Shown in pieces: positions 35,581 to 43,970 of a DNA stretch of 64,000 bases (the stretch's first letter is position 1; the number at the start of each line of letters is the position of its first letter). The stretch covers positions 62,001 through 126,000 of the forward strand of contig JAHHIA010000003.1 in the NCBI GenBank assembly GCA_019359045.1. The letters are read 5' to 3'. The position numbers were made by a program, and so were the translations under genes. Below the pieces are notes generated by a model. That model did no database searches, was not told the origin of the DNA, and worked only from the letters and a program-made list of their open reading frames with translations. Origin of the DNA: Scytolyngbya sp. HA4215-MV1. GTDB taxonomy: Bacteria; Cyanobacteriota; Cyanobacteriia; Leptolyngbyales; Leptolyngbyaceae.

Positions 35581-37743
35581 CTATTGATTAGCAATGCCAT
35601 GAGATCGCTGATGTGCCCAATTCATCAAAAATTGTTGAGCACTCAATTCGGGTTCTTTGGTTTGGGGCGCGCGTTGAAGATACGTGCCATCTGATCGCAA
35701 TTCCCAGGCTTGGCGATTGTCCTTCAGCAGAATATCTAAAATTTCTTTGAGTTCTTTCGCAATGTCTGCATCATCAATGGGCGTGACGGCTTCTACCCGA
35801 CGATCGAGGTTACGTGTCATCCAATCGGCACTGCCAATGAACCGCTCTTCTTGTCCATCATTATGGAACTCAAAAATTCTGGAGTGCTCCAAAAAACGTC
35901 CAATTACACTGATCACCCGAATATTGTCGCTCACACCTGTCATTCCAGGGCGTAAACAACAGATGCCCCGAACAATCAGGTCAATTTCAACCCCTGCTTG
36001 CGACGCTTGATACAACGCCTGGATCATCCGGCGATCGACCAGGGAATTCATTTTGGCACGAATACGACCGGGTCTGCCCTTCTGGCAGTGTTCTACTTCT
36101 CTTTGGATCAGAGCGAGGAAGCGATCTCGTAACGTCACCGGAGCCACCAGCAACTTGCGATAAGACTTCTGCTTCGAGAAACCCGTTAAATAGTTAAACA
36201 AATCGATCAAATCGGCACCCAGTTCTTGCCGACAACTCAATAAGCTCAAATCGGTATAGAGTCGGGCGGTTTTGGGATTATAGTTACCCGTTCCAATATG
36301 GACATAGCGATTGAGATGGTCATTTTCTTGCCGCACCACCAAGACTATTTTGGTATGGGTTTTGAGTCCTACTACTCCATAAACCACATGCACCCCAGTA
36401 TCTTCCAACTTCCGTGCCCAGGAGATGTTACGCTCTTCATCAAATCGAGCCTTTAGCTCGACTAATACCGCCACCTGTTTGCCATTTTCAGCCGCTGCAA
36501 TCAATGCCTTGATAATGGGCGAATCACCCGATGTGCGATATAGCGTCATTTTGATCGCCAAAACATTGGGATCTTGAGCTGCCTGGGTAACGAACTGTTC
36601 GACTGAAGCGGTAAACGATTCATAGGGATGGTGAACAAGCAAATCGCGCTGACGAATTACCGAGAAAATGTCTTCTCCCTCTGGTTCATCATCAATGCAA
36701 CGATCGATCCAGCGCAAGCGAGGGGGAGTAATGGGGGTCCAAGGAGCATCTTTGTGATGGGATAAAGGCAATGCAGCAAACAAGAATAAGTCTTTCAGCC
36801 CTAACCATCCCTGCATGGTGTAGACATCTTTTTCAGTGAGCTTCATGCCGTGCATCAGAATTTGCTGCACCGATTCGGGCATTGAAGTCGGGATCTGGAG
36901 CCGAACCACAGACCCACCAATGTGACGTTTTCGGAGTTCCTGCTCGATCGCCAACAGTAAGTCATCTGCTTCATCTTCTCGTACACCCAAATCGGCATCG
37001 CGTGTGATCCGAAACAAGTGATGTGCCTGAATAGTCATCCCCGGAAACAATGCATCCAGATTATGGGCAATAATTTGCTCCAATGCCACACCAGACCACA
37101 CAGAAGACTTGGGGCGTAGCTCCTGAGGCAAGGGTACAAAACGGGGTAGACTGCTCGGCACTTTGACCCGGGCAAAGTTTTTTTCCTCTGTTTCTGGGTC
37201 TTTGACGATGACAGCCAGATTCAAGCTCAAATTGGACATTTGCGGGAATGGGTGTGCTGGGTCAACGGCTAGGGGCGTCAGAATCGGAAAGATCCGTTCC
37301 TCAAAATACTGTTGTAAATAGCGTTGCTGGGGTTGGGTGAGTTCGTTATAGCTTAGGACTTGTACCCCTTCCTCTGCCAACTGAGGAATCAGGGTTTTCT
37401 GTAACAACTCCTGCAACTGAAGTGCCATCTGGTGAACTTGTTGACTAATTTCGTCCAGTTGCTGCTGGGGAGTGCGCCCATCGGGAGTTAAATTACTTAC
37501 CCCAGCTTCCACTTGTTGCTTGAGTGCTGCTACGCGCACCATGAAGAACTCATCCAAGTTTGAGCTAAAAATTGCGACAAATTTAACTCTTTCCAAGAGG
37601 GGCGTGCGAGGATCGATCGCCTCATGCAGCACTCGCCGATTAAACTCCAACCAACTCAATTCTCGGTTTAAATAATATTTCGGATCATTTAAGTTTAGTT
37701 CTGCGGTAATTTCTTCTGCTTTTGGCATGTTAACTTTTGGCAT
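35581..37743 (-). CDS. ppk1: Polyphosphate kinase 1
   Basis: About 720 residues from the ATG at 37743; in-frame TTG (37761) and ATG (37728) are alternatives. It reversibly makes long-chain polyphosphate from ATP. The N-terminal signature YYLNRELSWLEFNRRVLHEA is clear. The two active-site histidine regions are seen in RYVHIGTGNYNPKTARLYTDL and in IGRFLEHSRIFEFHN, both in PLD-like domains. The middle has DILVHHPYESF-type LLVHHPYESFTASV and KMTLYRTSGDSPI. Length agrees with the family. It is read divergently from the BON gene across a 477-base region; no clear Pho box was found there. Confidence 0.96.
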   Translation of the reverse strand: MPKVNMPKAEEITAELNLNDPKYYLNRELSWLEFNRRVLHEAIDPRTPLLERVKFVAIFSSNLDEFFMVRVAALKQQVEAGVSNLTPDGRTPQQQLDEISQQVHQMALQLQELLQKTLIPQLAEEGVQVLSYNELTQPQQRYLQQYFEERIFPILTPLAVDPAHPFPQMSNLSLNLAVIVKDPETEEKNFARVKVPSSLPRFVPLPQELRPKSSVWSGVALEQIIAHNLDALFPGMTIQAHHLFRITRDADLGVREDEADDLLLAIEQELRKRHIGGSVVRLQIPTSMPESVQQILMHGMKLTEKDVYTMQGWLGLKDLFLFAALPLSHHKDAPWTPITPPRLRWIDRCIDDEPEGEDIFSVIRQRDLLVHHPYESFTASVEQFVTQAAQDPNVLAIKMTLYRTSGDSPIIKALIAAAENGKQVAVLVELKARFDEERNISWARKLEDTGVHVVYGVVGLKTHTKIVLVVRQENDHLNRYVHIGTGNYNPKTARLYTDLSLLSCRQELGADLIDLFNYLTGFSKQKSYRKLLVAPVTLRDRFLALIQREVEHCQKGRPGRIRAKMNSLVDRRMIQALYQASQAGVEIDLIVRGICCLRPGMTGVSDNIRVISVIGRFLEHSRIFEFHNDGQEERFIGSADWMTRNLDRRVEAVTPIDDADIAKELKEILDILLKDNRQAWELRSDGTYLQRAPQTKEPELSAQQFLMNWAHQRSHGIANQ

Positions 37744-38220
37744 CGATTTCAATAAAAACAAGCAAGGTTTTCATAAAAACAAGCATTCATGAATCTTCTC
37801 AAAAATATCCATTTGCCGTAAAGATTACTAGAACACATTGTATGATTCGTCTGCATACTTAAATCCGATTTCTGGCATCAGTCCAGCGAGTCTGACAGGA
37901 AAGATATTCTTAATATTTTTGCAAGCTTTGTTAAAAAAATTGTAGATTCACGGTTTGAGGGATTCTTATGAATCATGGCATGTTTCCCTTGTTTTTTAAT
38001 CTTTGAATTGGCACACAACCGTAAGCGAACCCAAAGCAAACCCCCACTTTTCCATCATTGCTTGCTATCACGATTTCAAGCTCAAGCAGACTATGATGAA
38101 TCATCATAGAACTTAAATTTTTCGCTGATTTGTAAATGAACTTACACCTTAAGGGAGTAGATTTTATGAAAAAATCTATGATATTTTTTCGGAGAATCTA
38201 GCATTTGGAGATTGATAGCC
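37744..38220. other. Divergent AT-rich promoter region of ppk1 and BON gene
   Basis: 477 bases without a credible gene. It is strongly AT-rich, with short A and T runs. It must hold the promoters of ppk1 (leftward) and of the BON-DUF937 pair (rightward). I looked for CTTAACCT-like Pho-box repeats and saw none convincing. Confidence 0.5.
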
Positions 38221-38559
38221 ATGGGTTGGTTACAAAGAATTTTTGGTGGACAACAAGCTGCCACCGCTGAAACGGGGGGTTCACCCGAAGCGCCTACTGC
38301 CGCTGAAGCTATTCCTCCAGAACGGGTTGGGCTGAATGGGGAGTACGACCAGAGTGGTTTGGCAAAGCGCGTTGCCCAAGCATTTGATCAAGATGCAACC
38401 TTGGATGATATTGAGACGCTCTGGGTCGCACAAACGAGTGGCACAGTGGTGTTGAAGGGTAAAGTTCCCAGTGATGACTTGCTGCAAAAGTGTGTCTCGA
38501 TCGCCAGTGGAGTCAGTGGTGCAACCTCTGTAGATACCAGCCAAGTCTCAATTGGTTAA
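38221..38559 (+). CDS. BON-domain protein
   Basis: 112 residues from the ATG at 38221. The N-terminal 40 or so residues are Ala/Pro/Glu-rich linker (MGWLQRIFGGQQAATAETGG). The rest is a BON domain (AKRVAQAFDQDATLDDIETLWVAQ then TVVLKGKVPSDDLLQKCVSIA), a small alpha/beta fold that associates with phospholipids or partner proteins. No signal peptide. It is 24 bases before the DUF937 gene and is likely co-transcribed with it. Confidence 0.85.
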   Translation: MGWLQRIFGGQQAATAETGGSPEAPTAAEAIPPERVGLNGEYDQSGLAKRVAQAFDQDATLDDIETLWVAQTSGTVVLKGKVPSDDLLQKCVSIASGVSGATSVDTSQVSIG

Positions 38560-38583
38560 ATCATTTCTCAATGGTGAATAAGA

Positions 38584-39111
38584 ATGGGGCTTTTTGATCA
38601 GGTAATCGGTGCGATCAACAATCCTAGCCAGCAAGCCAGCACTGACCAAATCGGAATGATTTTGAACACAGTGCAGCAGATGTCAAGTGGTAACGGGTTA
38701 GATCCAAACGCGACCCAGGCGGTAATGTCAGTGCTGGGCGGGCATGTTCGCTCTGCCCTTCAGCAGCAGCGGGCAACCCAGGGAGACCAGCAAGTCGAGT
38801 CTTTGGTCAACCAATTTGCTGGCACAGATGCCAGCATGACAGCGGTGAATGCGCTGTTTTCATCCCAGCAAGCCCAGCATGTGATTCAAGATATTGCCCA
38901 GAAAACTGGGCTAGATCCTCAGATGATTCAATCGTTGCTCCCGACCTTAGTACCGATCGCGCTGAATTTGCTGCAATCAGGAGCAAATAACCAGGGAGAT
39001 CCGGGCGGTAATCCTGTGCTGAATACCTTTTTGGATAGTGATCACGATGGAGATGTCGATCTAGGAGATACGCTGGCGATCGCGAGTCGTTTTCTCAACC
39101 AGCCTGGTTAG
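38584..39111 (+). CDS. DUF937-family protein with a C-terminal EF-hand/dockerin-like loop
   Basis: 175 residues. The helical body (LFDQVIGAINNPSQQASTDQ ... MILNTVQQMSSGNGLDPNA) matches YidB/DUF937. Short repeated helices include QVESLVNQFAG and FSSQQAQHVIQDIAQKTGLD. The C-terminus carries a calcium-type loop, LDSDHDGDVDLGDTL (D-x-D-x-D-G...D), followed by AIASRFL, as in dockerins and EF-hands. No signal peptide is visible. Function unknown. It closely follows the BON gene. Confidence 0.82.
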   Translation: MGLFDQVIGAINNPSQQASTDQIGMILNTVQQMSSGNGLDPNATQAVMSVLGGHVRSALQQQRATQGDQQVESLVNQFAGTDASMTAVNALFSSQQAQHVIQDIAQKTGLDPQMIQSLLPTLVPIALNLLQSGANNQGDPGGNPVLNTFLDSDHDGDVDLGDTLAIASRFLNQPG

Positions 39112-39145
39112 TTCAACCCAGTTCTACAGACGTTAAGAATACTTG

Positions 39146-39187
39146 AAATCCCCCTAGAGCATACATTGTGTGCTCTAGGGGGATTTT
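39146..39187. terminator. Bidirectional terminator between DUF937 and rhomboid genes
   Basis: AAATCCCCCTAGAGCA (39146-39161) is exactly complementary to 39171-39186, and pairing can extend into the loop with one G-U pair. TTT ends the right arm. It shares outer arms with the palindrome at 21959. Confidence 0.9.
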
Positions 39188-39222
39188 AATGATCTTTCTA
39201 TCTAGATCTCCGATGTTGTGCG

Positions 39223-39912
39223 TTAGAACAAGGTATTACTGGCAGGGGGCTTGGGTTGTGCCAGCATCCGGGCTGCCAGAACACCGCCAATAAAGCCGAA
39301 CAGATGCCCTTCCCAAGAAATCCCATTTTGTTGTGGTAAGACCCCCCAGATCAGTCCTCCATAAAACAGCCCGACCACCAGGGAAAGCAAGATCGATCGA
39401 AAACTGCGCTCAAAATACCCGCGTAGTAGCAAGAACCCAAAATAACCAAAAATGATGCCACTGGCACCAATGTGAAATCCGGGTGACCCAAACAGCCAAG
39501 TACCGAAACCACTCACCAGTAACGTAATCGCACTGACTGTAAAAAAATCGCGCGTCTCTCGCAGCATCACAAACCAACCGAGTGCCAGAAACGGAATGGT
39601 ATTACTGACTAGGTGGGCAATGCTGCCATGTAAAAAAGGCGCCAACAAAATACCCCGCAGCCCAATGACCGTACGCGGCAGAATACCGTAAATATCCAAT
39701 CCACAGGCTCTCCGAAAAATGCCACTCCCACTCCAGCCACAGCCTAGAACCACCAGATCTACGATCTCTAAAAACCAGGCAATGGCAACTAATGTTCCCA
39801 AAATAGTGATTTGTAGTTTGAGTTCCGCCGCGATCGCAGCTTTATCTGCTTGTTTCATGGGTTCGTCTCTGGATGAATCGTCTATCCAACCTGATTTGAA
39901 AATTTCGAGCAT
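39223..39912 (-). CDS. Rhomboid-family intramembrane serine protease
   Basis: 229 residues with about six membrane helices. The catalytic Ser is in FHIGASGIIFGYFGFLLLRG (GxSG) and the catalytic His in WEGHLFGFIGGVLAARML. The family HGSIAHLVSNTIPFLALGW (helix 2 His-Asn region) is present. It cuts membrane-spanning substrates within the bilayer; the substrate is unknown. The start is the ATG at 39912; the ATG at 39858 (MKQADKAAIAAELKLQ) is a plausible alternative. Confidence 0.93.
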   Translation of the reverse strand: MLEIFKSGWIDDSSRDEPMKQADKAAIAAELKLQITILGTLVAIAWFLEIVDLVVLGCGWSGSGIFRRACGLDIYGILPRTVIGLRGILLAPFLHGSIAHLVSNTIPFLALGWFVMLRETRDFFTVSAITLLVSGFGTWLFGSPGFHIGASGIIFGYFGFLLLRGYFERSFRSILLSLVVGLFYGGLIWGVLPQQNGISWEGHLFGFIGGVLAARMLAQPKPPASNTLF

Positions 39913-40487
39913 ATTTCAGCATCTGCAAACATCCTAACAAGCAGTGTTAATTGGCAAAATTCTCTCAATTTATCCTGACAAATATTCAACTCTTCCGGGT
40001 GAAGTTTTTTAGATTATGAAAGGTTAGGGTGTTCACACAGGTGACTGGGTGCGGGTAGACAAGGTGAGTGGGCTTGGCTTCTATATAAGCAATTCCCCGA
40101 CCCTCGACTTTCGCTCAGCCCAAAAATTAATTTCCTTTCGATATTTTGTGTTCCGATGAGTATCGACTGCTGATCGCAGCGGACTCAAACCGAGCCGACA
40201 CCGTTCGATCGTTTTCTTGTTTGCATCTACTCGTGACACTTTAGGACTTGACCCCAAGCGTTGGCACCGTTCCTGTTTGGGAAACCGCCTCAGTAGTTTC
40301 CCAACCCCGCATAAACGCCTAGCCAGAGCGCTGGTGAACTCTTGACTAAAGTTCAGCGTCTAATCTCAAAAGAAATCGCCCAGAAGCCTATCCAGAGACA
40401 ATCTAACAACTGGCATAGGTTTTTCAATTTCCTACGGAATTGAATGAGGCAAGACCGTATTGAAGAGTAGTGCATCCAAGGTTCCGT
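39913..40487. other. 575-base intergenic region before the unknown gene at 40488
   Basis: No open reading frame is supported. The first 160 bases are AT-rich and hold TATATAAG near 40083. The part from about 40130 on is less AT-rich and can form several hairpins (40258-40358). It may be a long leader or an independent RNA gene. Confidence 0.5.
40258..40358 (+). other. Nested hairpins (candidate ncRNA or leader element)
   Basis: GCGTT (40258-40262) with AACGC (40314-40318) encloses the nine-base stem TTGGGAAAC (40277-40285) with GTTTCCCAA (40296-40304). A second hairpin follows at about 40328-40358: CGCT-GAACT with AGTTC-AGCG, one bulge. The known motifs of RNase P, tmRNA and SRP RNA were not seen. 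Confidence 0.4.
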
Positions 40488-41033
40488 ATGTCTCCTGCAA
40501 AAACGTCACAATTTGATCTCGTTCAGACCCTCGTCTTAGCTGACCCTAGCCGACGGACATCAGCTCCCATCGTCGCCCAACGTGCCAAGGGATCGGTTCA
40601 ACTCAATTTCCAAAATTTATCTGCTTTTGAACGGATTACGGATCAGTACGCAAATCAAGGTATCAAATTTGACGGAGCGATCGCGCTTGAACCCTCTAAC
40701 CCCTTGTTTCAAACAGGCATCGGTAAACTTGTTCTAATGCCCATCTCAAACCAAGCCTGTTTTTCCGCTCAATTCAACGGCGACCTGCGCCAGGTCGATG
40801 TTTTTGTCAGCTCTGCCAGACCCGTCTGTCTTACCGCTTATGATGCCGAAGGCAACCTAATTGACCAGATCAGTAGCGATTGGCAGCAAATCTTCTCTGA
40901 AGAAGGTGAGATGAGAAATCCTCTACCGATTCAGAAGCTAGAGTTACGCACCGCAAATATTGCCAAAATTGTGCTTCAATCCTACGCTCCGTTTATTGTT
41001 ACGGGCGTAGATTTTGAGGCTAATCACGACTAA
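40488..41033 (+). CDS. Unknown protein, probable beta-sandwich
   Basis: 181 residues from the ATG at 40488 (a GTG at 40470 is possible). The core FERITDQYANQGIKFDGAIAL then EPSNPLFQTGIGKLVLMP and VDVFVSSARPVCLTAYDAEGNLIDQI reads as alternating beta strands. It resembles secreted lectin-like domains seen in cyanobacterial and PEP-CTERM proteins, but it has no signal peptide. It has no neighbour in an operon. The length and codon pattern support a real gene; the function is not known. Confidence 0.65.
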   Translation: MSPAKTSQFDLVQTLVLADPSRRTSAPIVAQRAKGSVQLNFQNLSAFERITDQYANQGIKFDGAIALEPSNPLFQTGIGKLVLMPISNQACFSAQFNGDLRQVDVFVSSARPVCLTAYDAEGNLIDQISSDWQQIFSEEGEMRNPLPIQKLELRTANIAKIVLQSYAPFIVTGVDFEANHD

Positions 41034-41249
41034 GGCTGCCCATTTTGAGAAATCTGGCTCTGCAAATTCTCGATAAGCAATCCTCACAGTTTTGAAAAGT
41101 TACGATGTACCTGAATCAATTCGAGTAGCTGTGATATCAGTGGCACAGATAGACTAGACGCATCTGGAAACGACCCTGCGGCTTTATTAAGCAGTTTTCA
41201 TTGCATCCAGCCTGCAAATGATTAAGACTTCAAGTGAGGCAGAGTTTAT

Positions 41250-42716
41250 ATGGTTCATCCTTCTCCAATGTTAGCGATCGCAAACCCAATTAAGTTTGGG
41301 ACAGACGGTTGGCGAGGTTTAATTGCAGCAGATTTCACCTTCGATCGCGTGGCATTGGTTGCCCCTTTGGCAGCACAAGTTTTGTCAGAAGTTTACGGCG
41401 AATCAACAGGTAGCCGAACGATAATTGTGGGTTACGATCGTCGGTTTCTCTCCGAAGAGTTTGCCCAAACGACGGCTGAAGCAGTTAAAGCAGCTGGGTT
41501 CGATGTGTTATTGTCAGACACTTTTGCCCCAACCCCCGCTTTTAGTTGGGCAGCCAAGCAATTTAACGCTTTAGGTGCACTGGTGATTACTGCAAGCCAC
41601 AATCCTGGTGGCTACTCCGGACTGAAAGTCAAAGGAGCCTTTGGCGGCTCAGTTCCTCCCGAAGTAACCAAAAAGATTGAAGCGTTGCTGCGACATGACG
41701 TCAAAGGCAGCCAAGATGCAGGCAGCCTGGCTTCTATCAAAACATTTAATCCCTGGACCAGTTACTGCGAAGCACTCCAGGCCCAGGTTGATATTGGGGC
41801 AATTCGCGAGGCAATCACCAAAGGTAAGCTTACAGTTTTTGCCGATGTAATGCATGGAGCCGCCGCAACGGGGCTAGAACAATTGCTTGGTGTACCCGTG
41901 CGAGAAATCAACAGCAACCGCGATCCCCTGTTTGAAGGAGGCGCACCAGAGCCGCTGCCCAAATATCTCTCTGAGCTATTTGAACAGGTGAAGTTTCATG
42001 CAGATGCTGATGGTGGATTGACCGTCGGACTAGTCTTTGATGGCGATAGCGATCGCGTTGCTGCGGTGGATGGACAGGGCAATTTTTTGAGTTCTCAAAT
42101 CTTGATCCCCATTCTGCTGGAGCACTTGACCACGCACAAAGGGTTCACTGGCGAAGTAATTAAAACGGTCAGTGGGTCTGATTTGATCCCTAAAGTGGCA
42201 GCGCTTTATAATCTGCCAATTTACGAAACTCCGATCGGCTACAAATATATCGCTGATCGCATGTTAGAAAGCTCTGTGTTGCTGGGAGGGGAAGAATCGG
42301 GTGGAATTGGTTACGGACACCATATTCCAGAACGGGATGCCTTGTTATCAGCACTATACGTCCTGGAAACCGTAGTCAAAACCGGGCGCGACTTGAGCGA
42401 TCTCTATCGACAACTCCAACAACAAACTGGGTTTGACTCAGCCTACGATCGCATCGACTTGCCCCTAGCTGGCATGGATGTCCGGGCACGCTTACTCGAG
42501 CAACTGCAAAGCCAACCGCCGACCGAAATTGCGGGCGAAGCTGTAATCAGTTGCCAGACCACAGATGGCTACAAATTCCGTTTGGCAAATCAAAGTTGGT
42601 TGCTGATTCGGTTTAGTGGCACTGAACCCGTGCTGCGACTCTATTGCGAAGCTGCTGATCTGGCACAAGTCCATAAAACTCTGGAATGGGCAAAAGATTG
42701 GGCAAGCGCGACGTAA
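41250..42716 (+). CDS. Phosphoglucomutase/phosphomannomutase family protein
   Basis: 488 residues, the four-domain alpha-D-phosphohexomutase fold. The catalytic phosphoserine is in ALVITASHNPGGYSGLKVKG. The magnesium loop is LVFDGDSDRVAAVD, the sugar-binding loop is LGGEESGGIGYG and the phosphate-binding loop is RFSGTEPVLRLY. The substrate could be glucose, mannose or glucosamine phosphate; the first two would feed glycogen or GDP-mannose synthesis. The ATG at 41250 is chosen. It is followed 38 bases later by the convergent rlmN. Confidence 0.93.
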   Translation: MVHPSPMLAIANPIKFGTDGWRGLIAADFTFDRVALVAPLAAQVLSEVYGESTGSRTIIVGYDRRFLSEEFAQTTAEAVKAAGFDVLLSDTFAPTPAFSWAAKQFNALGALVITASHNPGGYSGLKVKGAFGGSVPPEVTKKIEALLRHDVKGSQDAGSLASIKTFNPWTSYCEALQAQVDIGAIREAITKGKLTVFADVMHGAAATGLEQLLGVPVREINSNRDPLFEGGAPEPLPKYLSELFEQVKFHADADGGLTVGLVFDGDSDRVAAVDGQGNFLSSQILIPILLEHLTTHKGFTGEVIKTVSGSDLIPKVAALYNLPIYETPIGYKYIADRMLESSVLLGGEESGGIGYGHHIPERDALLSALYVLETVVKTGRDLSDLYRQLQQQTGFDSAYDRIDLPLAGMDVRARLLEQLQSQPPTEIAGEAVISCQTTDGYKFRLANQSWLLIRFSGTEPVLRLYCEAADLAQVHKTLEWAKDWASAT

Positions 42717-42754
42717 GACAGAAAAGCTGATTCAAAGATGGGGAGGTATAAAAG

Positions 42755-43861
42755 TCATTGTGTCGCTATTTTGCTGGTCGCTTGGGAGGCTCGTAACTGT
42801 CCACAGGCAGCATCGGTTTCGAGACCACGAGATCGCCGGACACTGACTGCAATGTGGCGGTCTTTCAAAGCCGTGACAAATGCCTGAATGCGCTGAGGCG
42901 AAGGGCGTTGATAATCGACTTCAGAAATGGGGTTATAGGGAATCAAATTGACATGGCTCTGAAATCCGCGCAAATGCCCTGCTAGCTCAATCGCATGTTC
43001 TGGGCAATCGTTTAAACCTGCCAGCAAAATATATTCAAACGTGACGCGCCGTCCAGTCAGCTTGACATATTCCCGGCATTCTTCCAACAAGGCTTCTAGG
43101 GGATAGGGACGAGCACTAGGGATCAGCCTTTCTCTCAATGGCTGATTGGAAGCATGTAAGCTCACTGCTAGCGTAATTTGCAAATGGTGTTCGGCTAACC
43201 GTCGAATGCGATCGGCAATGCCAACTGTCGAAATTGTCATACAGCGCTGGCCAATACCCACCTCCTGATTCAAGCACCGCACGGCTGCGAGTACATTCTC
43301 TAAATTGAGCAAAGGTTCTCCCATACCCATAAACACCAGATTGCTGACCCGCTGCTGAAAGTCCTCTTGCACAGTTAACACCTGATCCACAATTTCATGC
43401 CTGGCGAGATTGCGAGTAAAGCCTCCCTTGCCCGTAGCGCAAAAATCACACGCCATAGGACAGCCAACTTGCGAAGAAACACAAACTGTTAGCCGTTTTT
43501 CTGTAGGGATTCCAACCGTTTCAATGATCTGTCCATCTGCCAACCGTAGTAGAAACTTGACCGTGCCATCAGGTGCCGCAGCCCGGTAATGTAAGCTCGA
43601 TCGCCCAACCGAAACCTCCGAAAGTTCAGCTCGCCATTGCTTTGGGAAAACTGAAATATCCGTAAGACGACGAATTCCTCTTTCGTAAATCCACTGGTGT
43701 AATTGTTTCGCGCGATAGACAGGTTGTTGCTGTTGGAGCACCCAAGCCGTTAGCTCATCCAGGGACGCCCCTAACAGGGGCATCACCTCCTCAACAGAAT
43801 GACGCTTCTGAGGTTGCAAATCTGATTCAAACTGCGTAGTAGGAGGAAGCACGGAGGGCAC
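42755..43861 (-). CDS. rlmN: 23S rRNA (adenine(2503)-C(2))-methyltransferase
   Basis: 368 residues. A radical SAM enzyme that methylates C2 of A2503 in 23S rRNA (and A37 of some tRNAs). The [4Fe-4S] Cys motif [15 protein letters not shown] (C-x3-C-x2-C) is clear. [35 protein letters not shown] and VNLIPYNPI follow, and the C-terminal Cys of the methyl-carrier pair is in [10 protein letters not shown]. It starts at the GTG at 43861. It is divergent from the histidine kinase. Confidence 0.96.
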   Translation of the reverse strand: MPSVLPPTTQFESDLQPQKRHSVEEVMPLLGASLDELTAWVLQQQQPVYRAKQLHQWIYERGIRRLTDISVFPKQWRAELSEVSVGRSSLHYRAAAPDGTVKFLLRLADGQIIETVGIPTEKRLTVCVSSQVGCPMACDFCATGKGGFTRNLARHEIVDQVLTVQEDFQQRVSNLVFMGMGEPLLNLENVLAAVRCLNQEVGIGQRCMTISTVGIADRIRRLAEHHLQITLAVSLHASNQPLRERLIPSARPYPLEALLEECREYVKLTGRRVTFEYILLAGLNDCPEHAIELAGHLRGFQSHVNLIPYNPISEVDYQRPSPQRIQAFVTALKDRHIAVSVRRSRGLETDAACGQLRASQATSKIATQ

Positions 43862-43970
43862 TCACGAAATAATAGTCAAGCCTTTATTTTAGAGCTTTTT
43901 TGTGAGTTGGCAGGTAAAGAGGAAAAACACTAAAGTAGAGAGCGGAAGCCCAGGATTTGGTCAAATACGA

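Noticed and set aside
37744-38220. Pho box upstream of ppk1
   Set aside because: No tandem CTTAACCT-like repeats were visible.
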